A model generated the notes under the pieces. The model was not told the DNA's origin. It made no database searches and saw only the letters and a program-made list of their open reading frames with translations. A program made the translations under genes and the position numbers. A stretch of DNA of 64,000 bases from Pseudomonas mohnii (lineage in GTDB: Bacteria; Pseudomonadota; Gammaproteobacteria; Pseudomonadales; Pseudomonadaceae): NCBI RefSeq assembly GCF_900105115.1, contig NZ_FNRV01000001.1, positions 2,527,501 through 2,591,500 on the forward strand, written 5' to 3'. Positions 17,423-26,469 of this stretch are shown in pieces (the stretch's first letter is position 1; each line of letters starts with the position of its first letter).

Positions 17423-18391
17423 TTACTCAGCCATAATTTTGTCCCATCGATGCTGGCAGTAACTACATTTACCTTCGGAGTACAACCGTTCTTCCAGGGA
17501 TAGTGGCTCTTCGCAGTCTTCGCAACTGGAGTACTCCAGCTCACTGAAGCATGCCGCGCATTCACCCTCGTCAACCAACAACGCATCTTCTCCACATTCG
17601 GGGCATGCGCAGGTGACCGGTTCATCGCCATCCTTAACGCGCCAGTGATTTCGACCCGCCATACGAGCAGAAACAGCCGGCCCAACGACGGCTGCGTATA
17701 AAGCTTCCTCCTGACAACTGCTACAGATGAACGTGATAGCGTCACGCGTTGCTGTTGGATCAGTTACCTTCACCAGCCGAGATTCACATTCAGGGCAAAC
17801 CATGGAATCAATAGATTCCGTTACAGCATCAAAAGGCCAACTTACCGAGTTGAGGTTTTCCTGGCAAGCTCTCAGCTCTGCTTCAAAAACCGCCGTGACA
17901 CTAAGCATGAGATCCCAACATTCCTGTCCTAGAATGTCCACAGGTCGCTCATCTAAGTGAGGCTCACAAAACTGTGTTATAAGGTGCAACGCGTTCGCAA
18001 CCGCTTCCTTCATGCGCTCGACAGGTAACTGGCTATAGTAGTGCTCAATATCGTTGCGAATATCTTGCAGCGCTTTGAGGAGCTTCCAGTCCACGCCAGT
18101 AATGCCCAAGGCATTCAGTCGCTCAATGATGTCCTGAACTTCAACAGTTTTTTTACCCTTTCCGATCCAAATAACCTCTCCGGTTGCAGGGTCAGTCACT
18201 GGGATAACCCTAGTCTTAAGAAGTGCTTCATCTGAATTTATAGGGCTTAGCTGCTGTAGCTTGTATTTGAATAGCAGAAGTATTCCCGCGTACAGATTTC
18301 GAATTGCGGAAAGCACTCTGCGATCATCATCTTCGTGGAAATCCTCCATCCCAACCTGGATGGATTCCACTGCATTCCTTAGCATCGACAT
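17423..18391 (-). CDS. HEPN-like protein with C-terminal zinc ribbons
   Basis: A 322-residue protein of two parts. The helical N-terminal half (residues ~20-150) contains RNDIEH at 112-117, which fits the RX4-6H motif of HEPN ribonucleases. The C-terminal half is a string of Cys pairs (CPEC, CSSC, CPEC, CAAC, CEDC, CSYC) that should form two or three zinc ribbons. HEPN proteins often cut RNA in toxin-antitoxin, abortive-infection and CRISPR systems; the zinc ribbons could bind nucleic acid. There is no nucleotidyltransferase antitoxin next to it. It is the first cargo gene, convergent with the recombinases. The HEPN reading rests on one motif plus helical context. Confidence 0.6.
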   Translation of the reverse strand: MSMLRNAVESIQVGMEDFHEDDDRRVLSAIRNLYAGILLLFKYKLQQLSPINSDEALLKTRVIPVTDPATGEVIWIGKGKKTVEVQDIIERLNALGITGVDWKLLKALQDIRNDIEHYYSQLPVERMKEAVANALHLITQFCEPHLDERPVDILGQECWDLMLSVTAVFEAELRACQENLNSVSWPFDAVTESIDSMVCPECESRLVKVTDPTATRDAITFICSSCQEEALYAAVVGPAVSARMAGRNHWRVKDGDEPVTCACPECGEDALLVDEGECAACFSELEYSSCEDCEEPLSLEERLYSEGKCSYCQHRWDKIMAE

Positions 18392-18530
18392 AAGAAAAGC
18401 GTCCTCACAGTTTCAGGGCATGAGTGTAGCGCGTCCTCAGGGTCATGGAAGCACATATGACACCGTTCGCTGATGGAGAAAATCTCGAAGGTGGGGAGCT
18501 CTGGGCTCTGAGTCCGTAGGCTCTGGGTGA

Positions 18531-18980
<450 letters not shown>

Positions 18981-19224
18981 ATTGAGAGTTTCCTTGTCGA
19001 GACAAGCCGCTCTTAACTCCTGAAAGGAGTTAATGATCCCTTTCCCTAATCGCTCGATGAAAGTGCAAGACAGCGACTTTGCTAAGCTCGCAGTAGGTTG
19101 ATGATGCAAGGTTGATCAGGATGGCAATGGCCAAAGCGTTCAGCGCGTCGTCCCAGGATGACTGCGACCTTGTACATGGCAACGACGGTTGTGCAGGGTG
19201 AACGCCGAGTAAACGGTGAGCAGA

Positions 19225-19329
19225 ATGAAAAACTTCATTCAATCTGTTTGGCGTCTGGTGGTCGATGTATCTCGAGTGCTCCGTGCGGGCCTCGCGCTTC
19301 TAGACTACTACGACCGTCACAATCCTTAA
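19225..19329 (+). CDS. 34-residue mini-protein
   Basis: A short frame starting MKNFIQSVWRLVVDVSRVLR and ending in LLDYYDRHNP, preceded by GGTGAGCAGA and followed seven bases later by a strong intrinsic terminator. The sequence is an amphipathic, basic helix. The tight pairing of ribosome site, frame and terminator suggests that a short transcript is really made. It could be a small toxin, a phage-derived peptide or a regulatory leader; I do not recognise it. Confidence 0.5.
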   Translation: MKNFIQSVWRLVVDVSRVLRAGLALLDYYDRHNP

Positions 19330-19335
19330 CCAGCC

Positions 19336-19366
19336 ACCCGCCTGAGGCAACTCAGGCGGGTTCTTT
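19336..19366 (+). terminator. Intrinsic terminator
   Basis: ACCCGCCTGAG, loop GCAA, CTCAGGCGGGT, then TTCTTTT. It ends the mini-gene transcript and may also serve the convergent gene ending at 19376. Confidence 0.85.
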
Positions 19367-19375
19367 TCCAGCGTT

Positions 19376-20881
19376 TTACTGCTCGGGAGTGCCGAAGGTT
19401 GCCTCGAAAAGCGCAAGCTTCTCCTTGAGGAGATCCAGATCCTGGGTATCGAGAATCTTCATGAGCGACTGGTTGATGGTGTTGCTCAAAAGTGCGCGGC
19501 CCTTGAACACATCTCCTTGGCCAAGCATGGTGTAAGAGAAATATTCAGCTCGTCCTGCCCAGTACCGATTTGAACCCTCGGGAACATCAAGGTTCCAGTG
19601 CTCAAACCGAACGGCTTTCAGGTATTCTTGCAGTCCCCCAGAAATGTTGCCTTGCCCGTACCAGTACGGTTTATAAGGGTTGCTCTTATGAAGTTCGGAC
19701 AACACCAGTGCCATAGCTCCGAGAGCCAATGACATACTGATATCTTTCTTGAATTCGGCGAAGCTCAGAACTTTGCAAAGCTTACCAAATAGAGGTAGGG
19801 CTTTTTCAAATGTGCTGTCATCTATTTTCCGAGCTAGAAGATTGGAATAGAACCACTTAAACTCACCTGCATTATCTCTAAACTGAGACTCACAGGTTTC
19901 CGCATCGATCAGCAGGTGCTGCGGTGTAGCGAGTGGCAGCTTTATATAATGCGCCAGTTCGGCAATCAGATACCGTGCTTCGCCAAACGGAGGCTCGTGC
20001 TCTATAACGTTTTCGAGGAGTTTTATATTCCCCTCTGTGTGATGATCGTGCTCCAGTCTAGTTAAATAGGTATATAACTGTTCATCTATTGGCAGCCGAA
20101 CGGTCTCTAGATCTTCGACGCACAGTACACCTTGGATACGGGTTGCCAAGTGATTGATGAGCTGCGTGAACCGTTGCAGGTTTCCTCCGCACTCCACACC
20201 GGCTTCCTGAGCGAGCTTCTGGTCTGCGTTGTCCAGTATGGCCCGCATGCCCCCATACACGTTGTTTATGGATGCGAGTCTCTCAAGCGGCATCTCAAAA
20301 CTGGCATGGCTTTTTATATCGGAGACTAATAGAACCTCTTCCGAAGCACCTTTGAATCCATGGCAGTCGCGCACCTCATAGGATGGGTTATTACTGATCC
20401 GTGGAGACGCCAGAAAAGTGAAGAGCTTGCTCTGCTCAGTCTGGAAGCGGTAGAGTGTCTTAAGCACTTTAAGGGTTTTGGTCTTGTCCTCCGAGAAGAA
20501 CTCAGAAAAACTTCTGCCGAGTAGTGGCAAGGCCTTTTTCTTTATGTTTTTTAGCCTTTCGAAGGCCTCGACCTTGCATTCCTTTCGGATTTCATCTTCA
20601 AGTGCTTTGTAAGTTTGGAGGTTCTCTGGAAGCTGCTTGAGATTTCCCAGGTCAAAATCTCCTGGGAACATATTGGCTCTTTCTTCTTCCGTTACTAGGT
20701 TGTTAACAATAACGTATAGTTGGCTTACGCTCTCAGGTTGGCCGCCCAGCATCCTACCGCCCACCCGAAGATTTCGATAATCTCGGTGGTGCACGTAGTC
20801 ATACGAAGCAATTGAGGCGTCATCACCGAATTTAGCTTTAACTTCATCTTCAAACATTTCACGGAAAAGCTCCTTATCCAC
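19376..20881 (-). CDS. Unrecognised 501-residue protein
   Basis: A soluble, mostly helical protein with no signal peptide or membrane span and no catalytic motif I recognise. The N-terminus is acidic (MDKELFREMFEDEVKAKFGD); the middle (about residues 85-130) is rich in Lys and Glu; the C-terminal half looks like helical repeats. It stands alone between the terminator and a 364-bp space, opposite in direction to the next operon. Codon use and base content match the island rather than the core. Being single and surrounded by defence genes, it could be a one-gene defence system or a sensor, but that is inference from place only. Confidence 0.75.
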   Translation of the reverse strand: MDKELFREMFEDEVKAKFGDDASIASYDYVHHRDYRNLRVGGRMLGGQPESVSQLYVIVNNLVTEEERANMFPGDFDLGNLKQLPENLQTYKALEDEIRKECKVEAFERLKNIKKKALPLLGRSFSEFFSEDKTKTLKVLKTLYRFQTEQSKLFTFLASPRISNNPSYEVRDCHGFKGASEEVLLVSDIKSHASFEMPLERLASINNVYGGMRAILDNADQKLAQEAGVECGGNLQRFTQLINHLATRIQGVLCVEDLETVRLPIDEQLYTYLTRLEHDHHTEGNIKLLENVIEHEPPFGEARYLIAELAHYIKLPLATPQHLLIDAETCESQFRDNAGEFKWFYSNLLARKIDDSTFEKALPLFGKLCKVLSFAEFKKDISMSLALGAMALVLSELHKSNPYKPYWYGQGNISGGLQEYLKAVRFEHWNLDVPEGSNRYWAGRAEYFSYTMLGQGDVFKGRALLSNTINQSLMKILDTQDLDLLKEKLALFEATFGTPEQ

Positions 20882-21245
20882 ATCTCACTCCATTTACAGA
20901 TCGACAGATAGGTAGGATGGCATAATGCCGTACTTTCAGTGTTTGTGCTGCCCTCCGACTGCCCGGCCTGGTGGGCGCAATGAGCACTTTGACTGAGGCG
21001 GACTTCATGGCGAAAGGCTCTGTATGCCTGATGGTCGGCTTAGAGCAAGCCGGAAGGGGCGGAACTCGAGTTGAAGCGCAGTGATGAGAGAGAGCCGCCC
21101 GGTGCCCGCAGTGCTCTGAGGATGTCGTCCGATCATTCGTTCGTAGAGGGCGGCTACAATGTCATGCTCTGATTTAAGGCGGCCTTGGCCAGGCTAAGGC
21201 GCTCTGCTAGGATGGCAAAATGAGATCATTGTCAGGGACGAGAGT
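20882..21245. other. 364-bp divergent intergenic region
   Basis: Separates the divergent 501-residue gene and the DUF4747-like operon. It should contain both promoters. I see no gene, RNA or strong hairpin in it. Confidence 0.4.
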
Positions 21246-22148
21246 ATGGCTTCTTTCATTGTTTATAACATTCAGTTGCTGCCCGCTAACACCAAAAACA
21301 CGAAAGAAGTTGGTGTTGAAGGGTACAAGAAACTCTTCGAGGGGCTGCATGATAAAACCATACAAGCCTTTAAAAATAAAAAACTTACAGATATTTCCTA
21401 TATCTTGGCGTCGGATACATATTTTGCGCCGCGAAGTACCATATGTGATGATGTGATTGCATATGGTGAGTGGATCAAGTATCACAAAAGCGATTCGGTA
21501 GAAGATTTATATTCCAATACGACTCTGTTTCAAGCAGCCAAAGGAACTTTTCCTGTAGCTAATCGGGTTTCATTTGACTACGTATTTGACTACGAAAGTC
21601 ATAGGATGGCAATTTCAGAGTCAGGTGGACGCCTTCCTAGGCCTTCAGTCTGCAACGAAGCGTTAGAGGAAATATTTTCAAAATTTGCTCTTGAAATTTT
21701 CCCGAAGCACGTCCTGAAAATAAACTTGGTTTCCGACCCGACAGAGCTTGAGAGCGTGTTAAGAAACGCTGAGGGTTTCAAGGCTGTGAATACGACCTTA
21801 ACTTTCCCTAATGGTCACCGTCTAGGCAGGCAACTTCAAGAACTGAAAGATAAAAATGTACATCATTTAAAAGTCGAAGCGACAACCGAGTCTAAAGACT
21901 CTGCGATGCCCTCGCTGCCAGACTTCTTGAAGGAAATGGTAGAGGCTTCGGTACATTACGGTAAAACATCGTTGTCTTATATTTTAGAGGCGGGAGGGCG
22001 GTTGCATCGATATACAACTTCCAAGTATCCTTTAAAGATCCAGGTTCGGGCCCAGAAGAATGAGCAGCCTGCCCAAATTAGATTGCGGATATTGCAGGCT
22101 TTGCGTCAGCTAGGCGGGGCGGCTGAGGGAGAAGGGGATGATATATAG
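21246..22148 (+). CDS. DUF4747-like protein
   Basis: About 300 residues, cytoplasmic. The strand-rich N-terminus (SFIVYNIQLLPANTKN), the central FDYVFDYESHRMAISES block and the HVLKINLVSDPTELESVLR segment followed by TLTFPNGHRL recall the DUF4747 family, whose function is unknown. No enzyme motif is clear. It overlaps the following membrane-protein gene by 11 bp, so the two products probably act together. A predicted nucleic-acid or ligand sensor with a membrane partner is a common plan in abortive defence. The family call is from memory of its pattern and is moderate at best. Confidence 0.6.
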   Translation: MASFIVYNIQLLPANTKNTKEVGVEGYKKLFEGLHDKTIQAFKNKKLTDISYILASDTYFAPRSTICDDVIAYGEWIKYHKSDSVEDLYSNTTLFQAAKGTFPVANRVSFDYVFDYESHRMAISESGGRLPRPSVCNEALEEIFSKFALEIFPKHVLKINLVSDPTELESVLRNAEGFKAVNTTLTFPNGHRLGRQLQELKDKNVHHLKVEATTESKDSAMPSLPDFLKEMVEASVHYGKTSLSYILEAGGRLHRYTTSKYPLKIQVRAQKNEQPAQIRLRILQALRQLGGAAEGEGDDI

Positions 22149-22740
22149 ATTCTTAGTCAAGATACCTGTGATCGGCGTGGTCATTAAGATCATGAATGCC
22201 TACGCCTACCATGGCGATTTTAATGCAGATAGCCGGTTCGCAAGTCTCTGGGCTTGGATTAAGGCGTATTTTGCGGGTGTACTCGTCTCGGTGGTGTTAG
22301 CAGTGTTCCTAACGCCGAGTATTCCTAACATGTTCCTGCCGTACTGTATACACCTCGACTATACCATTACTGTGATGCCAGGTGATCTTGCGACAGGTAT
22401 CCTGCCGAATCTTCTGGGTTTTGGTATCGGTGTGTATGCATTGGTTTTTGCACTGGATAGGTCGTTGGTTAAGGATCTTCAAGCAACATTTCAAGGGTCT
22501 GGGAAGCCCAGTATTCCAGGGTCGGTATTGCTGCTAAATGCCGAAATGGCGTTGCCACTGATTATGCTGATTGCCGCAATTGTAGTAGGCGTTATGCAGA
22601 AGGTATTCCCAAGTGGAATTTGGCTTCTTGCCGGTTCTTGGTTTACTTTTTGGCTATCAATATATTTCATACTAGGGCTAGTGCACTCCTTATTTATGAT
22701 GGTGGATGTCCATCTATCTCAGCGCCTTAAAGATGATTAA
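22138..22740 (+). CDS. Membrane protein, partner of DUF4747-like gene
   Basis: A 200-residue inner-membrane protein with about four spans: around residues 47-65 (AYFAGVLVSVVLAVFL), 85-107 (LLGFGIGVYALVFAL), 135-155 (MALPLIMLIAAIVVGVM) and 162-190 (WLLAGSWFTFWLSIYFILGL). The start overlaps the preceding gene by 11 bp. I do not recognise a family. As the second gene of a defence-island operon it could be a pore-forming or membrane-damaging effector, which is inference. Confidence 0.7.
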   Translation: MIYRFLVKIPVIGVVIKIMNAYAYHGDFNADSRFASLWAWIKAYFAGVLVSVVLAVFLTPSIPNMFLPYCIHLDYTITVMPGDLATGILPNLLGFGIGVYALVFALDRSLVKDLQATFQGSGKPSIPGSVLLLNAEMALPLIMLIAAIVVGVMQKVFPSGIWLLAGSWFTFWLSIYFILGLVHSLFMMVDVHLSQRLKDD

Positions 22741-22807
22741 GGTGATAGTCACAGCAAGGGGGGGAAGGGGTACACCAGTCGCTTCTGCTACCGGTTCACA
22801 ATCCAGG

Positions 22808-23231
22808 CCTGATTTCGTTCAATCAACTGAAAAGCATCGAGCGGCAGAAGCAGTTGATCAGGCAGAACACTCAGCAGTTCATGGATGGAAAACCTGCCAA
22901 CAATGTGTTGCTGACCGGCTCTGAGGGAACAGACAAGTCATCTCTCGTGAAGCGTGCTTGAGCGAGTACCACTCAAGGCCTCAAGCTCATCGAGATCGAC
23001 AAGGAAAACATCGGCGATTTGCCAGAGGTTATCGACCTCGTCAGCCGAGAGCCTGGTCGGTTCATTCTCTTCGGGGCCCTCCTTCCTGATCGCGTGCCTG
23101 TACCGGGTGTTGTCACGTTATACGCCCGGCACGCCAGTGACCTCGCCGATGGGATTCTGGCAAGACTGCCGAGAGGTGAGCTCACCCGTACCTTGCGAGG
23201 ATCGCAGTTAGAAGTCGAACTTGGCCTGTGA
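22808..23231 (+). pseudogene. Decayed DUF815-type ATPase fragment
   Basis: One frame reads FNQLKSIERQKQLIRQNTQQ, then GKPANNVLLTGSEGTDKSSL, a stop at 22959-22961, and then LKLIEIDKENIGDLPEVIDL and REPGRFILF. This matches the N-terminal AAA region of DUF815 ATPases. The Walker A GTGKSS has become GTDKSS, an internal stop is present, and the homology ends after RFILF. What follows (to 23231) is of unknown origin. The gene is dead. Confidence 0.7.
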
Positions 23232-23258
23232 CGTCCACCTGCGGCAGGGAGAAGTGAT

Positions 23259-23660
23259 GTGACGATTGATCATCGACTGCGGAACATGGAGATCGCGAGG
23301 CGCAGAGCGCTGTGGGCACTTGCCGATCTACAGCCTGGAGACGCTCGCGCTGAAAAGGCGCTGGCTGAACTCGACGAGGTTGACCAGGGCCTGCAGGATA
23401 TCGTACGTGGTGATCAGCTCTCCGCCCAGGAGCTCGTCGATGTCGTCACCACGAAGCTCCACAACGGCGTTCAGCTGGTCGCGGAGGACAGCGTCCCCGA
23501 GCCATGGCTGCAGCGCTTCCAAGCGGCAAGTGTTGGCTTTACCCGCCTGGCAGAGGGGCCCTATCTGCGCGACTTCGAGAAGTTCGTGGCCTTGTGGCAC
23601 CAGGAGCTTGAGCACCTGAACGCCCATCGGGCTCACAGTTCTAGTGAAAGGTCGCGATGA
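23259..23660 (+). CDS. Small hypothetical protein, 133 residues
   Basis: A GTG start at 23259 sits five bases behind GGGAGAAG. The protein is acidic and helical (MTIDHRLRNMEIARRRALWA), with no membrane span or known motif. Codon use looks normal, so it may be a real gene, but it lies in a stretch of decayed sequence (DUF815 remnant before it, broken frames after it). It could be a left-over from an older mobile element. I do not recognise a family. Confidence 0.5.
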   Translation: MTIDHRLRNMEIARRRALWALADLQPGDARAEKALAELDEVDQGLQDIVRGDQLSAQELVDVVTTKLHNGVQLVAEDSVPEPWLQRFQAASVGFTRLAEGPYLRDFEKFVALWHQELEHLNAHRAHSSSERSR

Positions 23661-23947
23661 AGAGAATGATCCTGTGTATGGCAGAGGCCGGTGAGCCGAT
23701 CTTGCAGCAGGCTCTCTAAGCCGTCCGGGCCCATCAGAAGGCTGTGGATTAAGGGCGACCAGCCGAGGAGATCGGGAAGGCTCCGTCTTGAGGCTGATCA
23801 CCTGTGTCAAACCGTCATCGACTACCAGTTGCACGCACTGGGTAGGCTGGTTCAAACCCAGCACTGATAGTCCGGCTGAGTGGTTGGGCCTTGCCGAGCT
23901 ATGAGGCCGTATTGCCACCAAGTCCTGACTGCCCGGATGAGGGCGGG

Positions 23948-24622
23948 TCAGGTAGCAAACAAAGCCTTAACTCCATCCTTCAAGAATGACCAGTTGCTGA
24001 TCACCAGCGAGATAGCTGTGGAAATCAGAATGCTGAGGATGGCCCACTTCACCGTAGCCTTAACCCCTGACTTACCCTCCTCTTGGACAGGTCGAATGAT
24101 ATTTTTATAGATGTGCTCATAACCTTCTGACACCACGCGGATGCTATCGAAATGGCTCTGAATCTCGCGCAGTGGGCCGGACAACGGCTTGAGGAGTTCG
24201 TTTGATGCTACGTGTTTGTTGACCTCATCTATCTGACGCTTCGTGTCGCTGATTCGATTGGTCAGGGCGCTGGGATTGAAAGTCAGGATGTTGGTTATGC
24301 GCTGATCCAGGGCGACGTATTCCGTTTCAATCTTCTCAGCCAATGCTGCGACGTAGCGATGAGTGTCGTCGTCGACGACGCAGATGATGATTGGCTTGAA
24401 GCCATCCTCACCAATTTCCGAGTAGTCGACCACTCCAGCCTGATCGAGCTTGTAAAGCAGGTACTCCAGTGCATTCCAGTTACCTACAAGGCTACCCAGA
24501 TCAGCCGTGACGTCGGGATTGTCGAAGTCTACGCCCCCTTTTTCGTCCGCATGGCGGATAAGGCAGAGCAGAATTCTGAGCTCTTGCAACGGTGTGATTT
24601 GGTCATCCATTGTTGTTGTCAT
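23948..24622 (-). CDS. Tail-anchored protein with N-terminal helical domain
   Basis: About 224 residues if started at MTTTMDDQITPLQELRILLC (24622); an in-frame start at 24685 would add 21 residues. The N-terminal ~75 residues (LRILLCLIRHADEKGGVDFD through NALEYLLYKLDQAGVVDY) look like a winged helix. A long coiled-coil-like stretch follows (residues ~95-165), and a single hydrophobic span near the C-terminus (VKWAILSILISTAISLVI) would anchor it in the membrane. No family recognised. It stands alone on its strand. Confidence 0.65.
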   Translation of the reverse strand: MTTTMDDQITPLQELRILLCLIRHADEKGGVDFDNPDVTADLGSLVGNWNALEYLLYKLDQAGVVDYSEIGEDGFKPIIICVVDDDTHRYVAALAEKIETEYVALDQRITNILTFNPSALTNRISDTKRQIDEVNKHVASNELLKPLSGPLREIQSHFDSIRVVSEGYEHIYKNIIRPVQEEGKSGVKATVKWAILSILISTAISLVISNWSFLKDGVKALFAT

Positions 24623-24685
24623 GTAAACCGGTTTACTCAGCTTGCAGAGATGATGGACTGAACCTGTGAGGCTTTCTCTGATCAA

Positions 24686-25010
24686 TGTGAACAGAGCGAA
24701 CAGGAGTACCCAGGCGCCAGGCCGGTTTATCGCACAACCCGAGTAAAACGCCTAGATGGCTTGGCCTCATCCAACAGGCAGAACCGCCATATTCAGAACG
24801 GAACCGCCTGAACAAAGGTCACCATCCTTTATGGGTCAGAAGCGCAAGCGGAGCGCGCCGGCCCATAATGGGCCAAAGGCGAGAGGATGGAAGCCCGATA
24901 GGGCCGTAACCTTGCGAATCCAAGGTGCGGTTCACGACAGCCGTCCCCTTAGGGGCGAGCCACCAAGCTTGCGGAATCAAGGAATCCTTGGAGCCCTCGC
25001 CACGACTGAC
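24686..25010. other. 325-bp stretch without a supported gene
   Basis: Holds a short palindrome GGCCCATAATGGGCC near 24864 and several broken frames. Nothing here can be assigned. Confidence 0.4.
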
Positions 25011-25220
25011 TTACAGCGCGGAACCCTCCCAGTTTCTTCGGATTTCTTTGCGGATTTCATTCAGGCCACCAACCGCGCAAGCGTCACGGGGCTTCAGGCG
25101 GCACAAGCCTGCAGACACCGGCTTTCCATTCCTGGTGATCACGAACGAGTGCCCCTGCTGCAGGAGCTTCATGATCCTCCGGAAACGCCGCCTCGCCTGG
25201 GTCGCACTGATCACCTGCAT
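25011..25220 (-). CDS. Phd/YefM-type antitoxin, orphan
   Basis: A 69-residue protein starting MQVISATQARRRFRRIMKLL and continuing HSFVITRNGKPVSAGLC, the usual N-terminal pattern of Phd/YefM antitoxins, in which the first part binds DNA and the C-terminus wraps the toxin. Downstream on this strand there is no toxin frame (Doc, RelE or PIN). It is therefore an orphan left after toxin loss, or an antitoxin that acts in trans. Confidence 0.65.
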   Translation of the reverse strand: MQVISATQARRRFRRIMKLLQQGHSFVITRNGKPVSAGLCRLKPRDACAVGGLNEIRKEIRRNWEGSAL

Positions 25221-25288
25221 GCTGAAGCCCTCACTACCGCAAATGGGGTTAAGGTGGCCAGCTCTTCAGCCGCCCCCCCCCCGTTCAC

Positions 25289-26071
25289 TTACATGTCGGG
25301 ATGCACGTCGTCGAAGAAATTGAAGTCCAGCTCGAACTCCAAGTTGCCGAACCGGGCCAGCAGGTCAGCCCGCAGGGCTCCCTCGGCATACGGCTCAACG
25401 TCCACCCATTAGCTGTAGATCATCCCGTCATCCGAGGTGTTCGCGGTCACTTCCGCGTCTGCCAGAAGCTCCGCATCCTCCAGCGATATCTTCAGCTCAT
25501 TGGCCAGCGCTTGCGCCATGCTCATGCTCATGCTCATGCTCATGCTCGGACGGTGCTCCTCGCTTTCAGCGGCCTGCTGCTGCGCCATGTACTTCCATTC
25601 ATCCCTGCGATCACGATCTGCATCCGTTTCGCTACTGGTGATGGAAACACCGTCTTCACCGAGCGACCACTTGCAGTCGCGGCGAATCAGCTCAACCTCG
25701 GTCTGAAGGAGCTTGAGCACGCCTGTCGCATCCTCATACGTGGCAGACTCCACCTCGTATTCACCGATAGAAAACTCACTGGCGTTGGTCTCGGCCATCG
25801 CGCCGGACAGCATGTGCTCCAGCTCCTGATCCAGCTCGGAGAACACATCGTCCTCGTGGATCGCGTCCTTGAAGTCACGCACGCCAAAGACGGCGAGCAT
25901 CAAACGCGGATCCGTGGGGCTTCGCTGGGCGACGACTTTGAGCTCGTGGTAATCCTCGAACCCTGCATGACGCGCGAGTGCTTCTTGGGCAGCCGAAAGC
26001 TTCATGTCGTGTTGGCGAGCATGCTGCTTGGCTTGCGATTTGAAAATGCTTATAGGGGAAAAATCAGACAT
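25289..26071 (-). pseudogene. FKSQAK-type hypothetical gene with premature stop
   Basis: The frame starts MSDFSPISIFKSQAKQHARQ, runs 220 residues and stops at 25409-25411 (TAA after GMIYS). It then continues in the same frame for 39 codons (WVDVEPYAEGALRADLLARF to DDVHPDM) to a second stop at 25289. The continuation reads as real protein and is also present in a decayed copy at 28948-29180, so the first stop is probably a nonsense change. An in-frame ATGCTC tandem repeat (25518-25547, five units) encodes alternating Met and Ser. The function of this family is unknown. Confidence 0.7.
25518..25547. repeat. ATGCTC tandem repeat, five units
   Basis: Five exact hexamers inside a coding frame. 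Changes in unit number would add or remove Met-Ser pairs without shifting the frame. Confidence 0.9.
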
Positions 26072-26469
26072 AGCAGTGTCACCAAAACCATCGACGCTTT
26101 GGGTACCGATTGCCGGTTCACCGGGCAGCGTCTAGTTAGGGACATGCCGATGTAAAACGAGAGGGTGTATCTACGATGGGCTATTGCTTCGCGAAACAGG
26201 CGCCAGGCGACCATCACCGCCTGGCTGGAATCATAGGTTAGGAAAATCTGCTTCGCAATAGCCTTCGGAACGGCGATCACCAACCCGCTTTCGCTGGATG
26301 CAGCTAGAGGAGTTGTTCGGATGTAGGCAATGATCGCAACAGGAGCGCCTGCCCACGATGGGCCGAAAGTAATTTTTTCTGATCTTCCTGGTAGAGTGCT
26401 CAGATCGCCCATAGGGGCGATCATTTTTTTCCGGAAACGCCCTCATGCTGCCTAGAAAAATTGAAATGT
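26072..26469. other. 398-bp stretch without a supported gene
   Basis: Lies between the Septu HNH gene and the upstream side of the broken gene. A 124-codon frame on the minus strand here has no recognisable features and spans the 5' end of its neighbour. It must contain the promoter of the gene that starts at 26071. Confidence 0.4.

Noticed and set aside
22954..23211. 85-codon alternative frame in the DUF815 remnant
   Set aside because: The Ser/Arg-rich translation is the off-frame of the recognisable DUF815 reading.
24756..25412. 218-codon plus-strand frame
   Set aside because: It runs across the antitoxin gene and the broken gene tail in antisense and has a low-complexity, shadow-like composition.
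26050..26424. 124-codon frame on the minus strand
   Set aside because: No recognisable features, no clear ribosome site, and it overlaps the 5' end of the 26071 gene.
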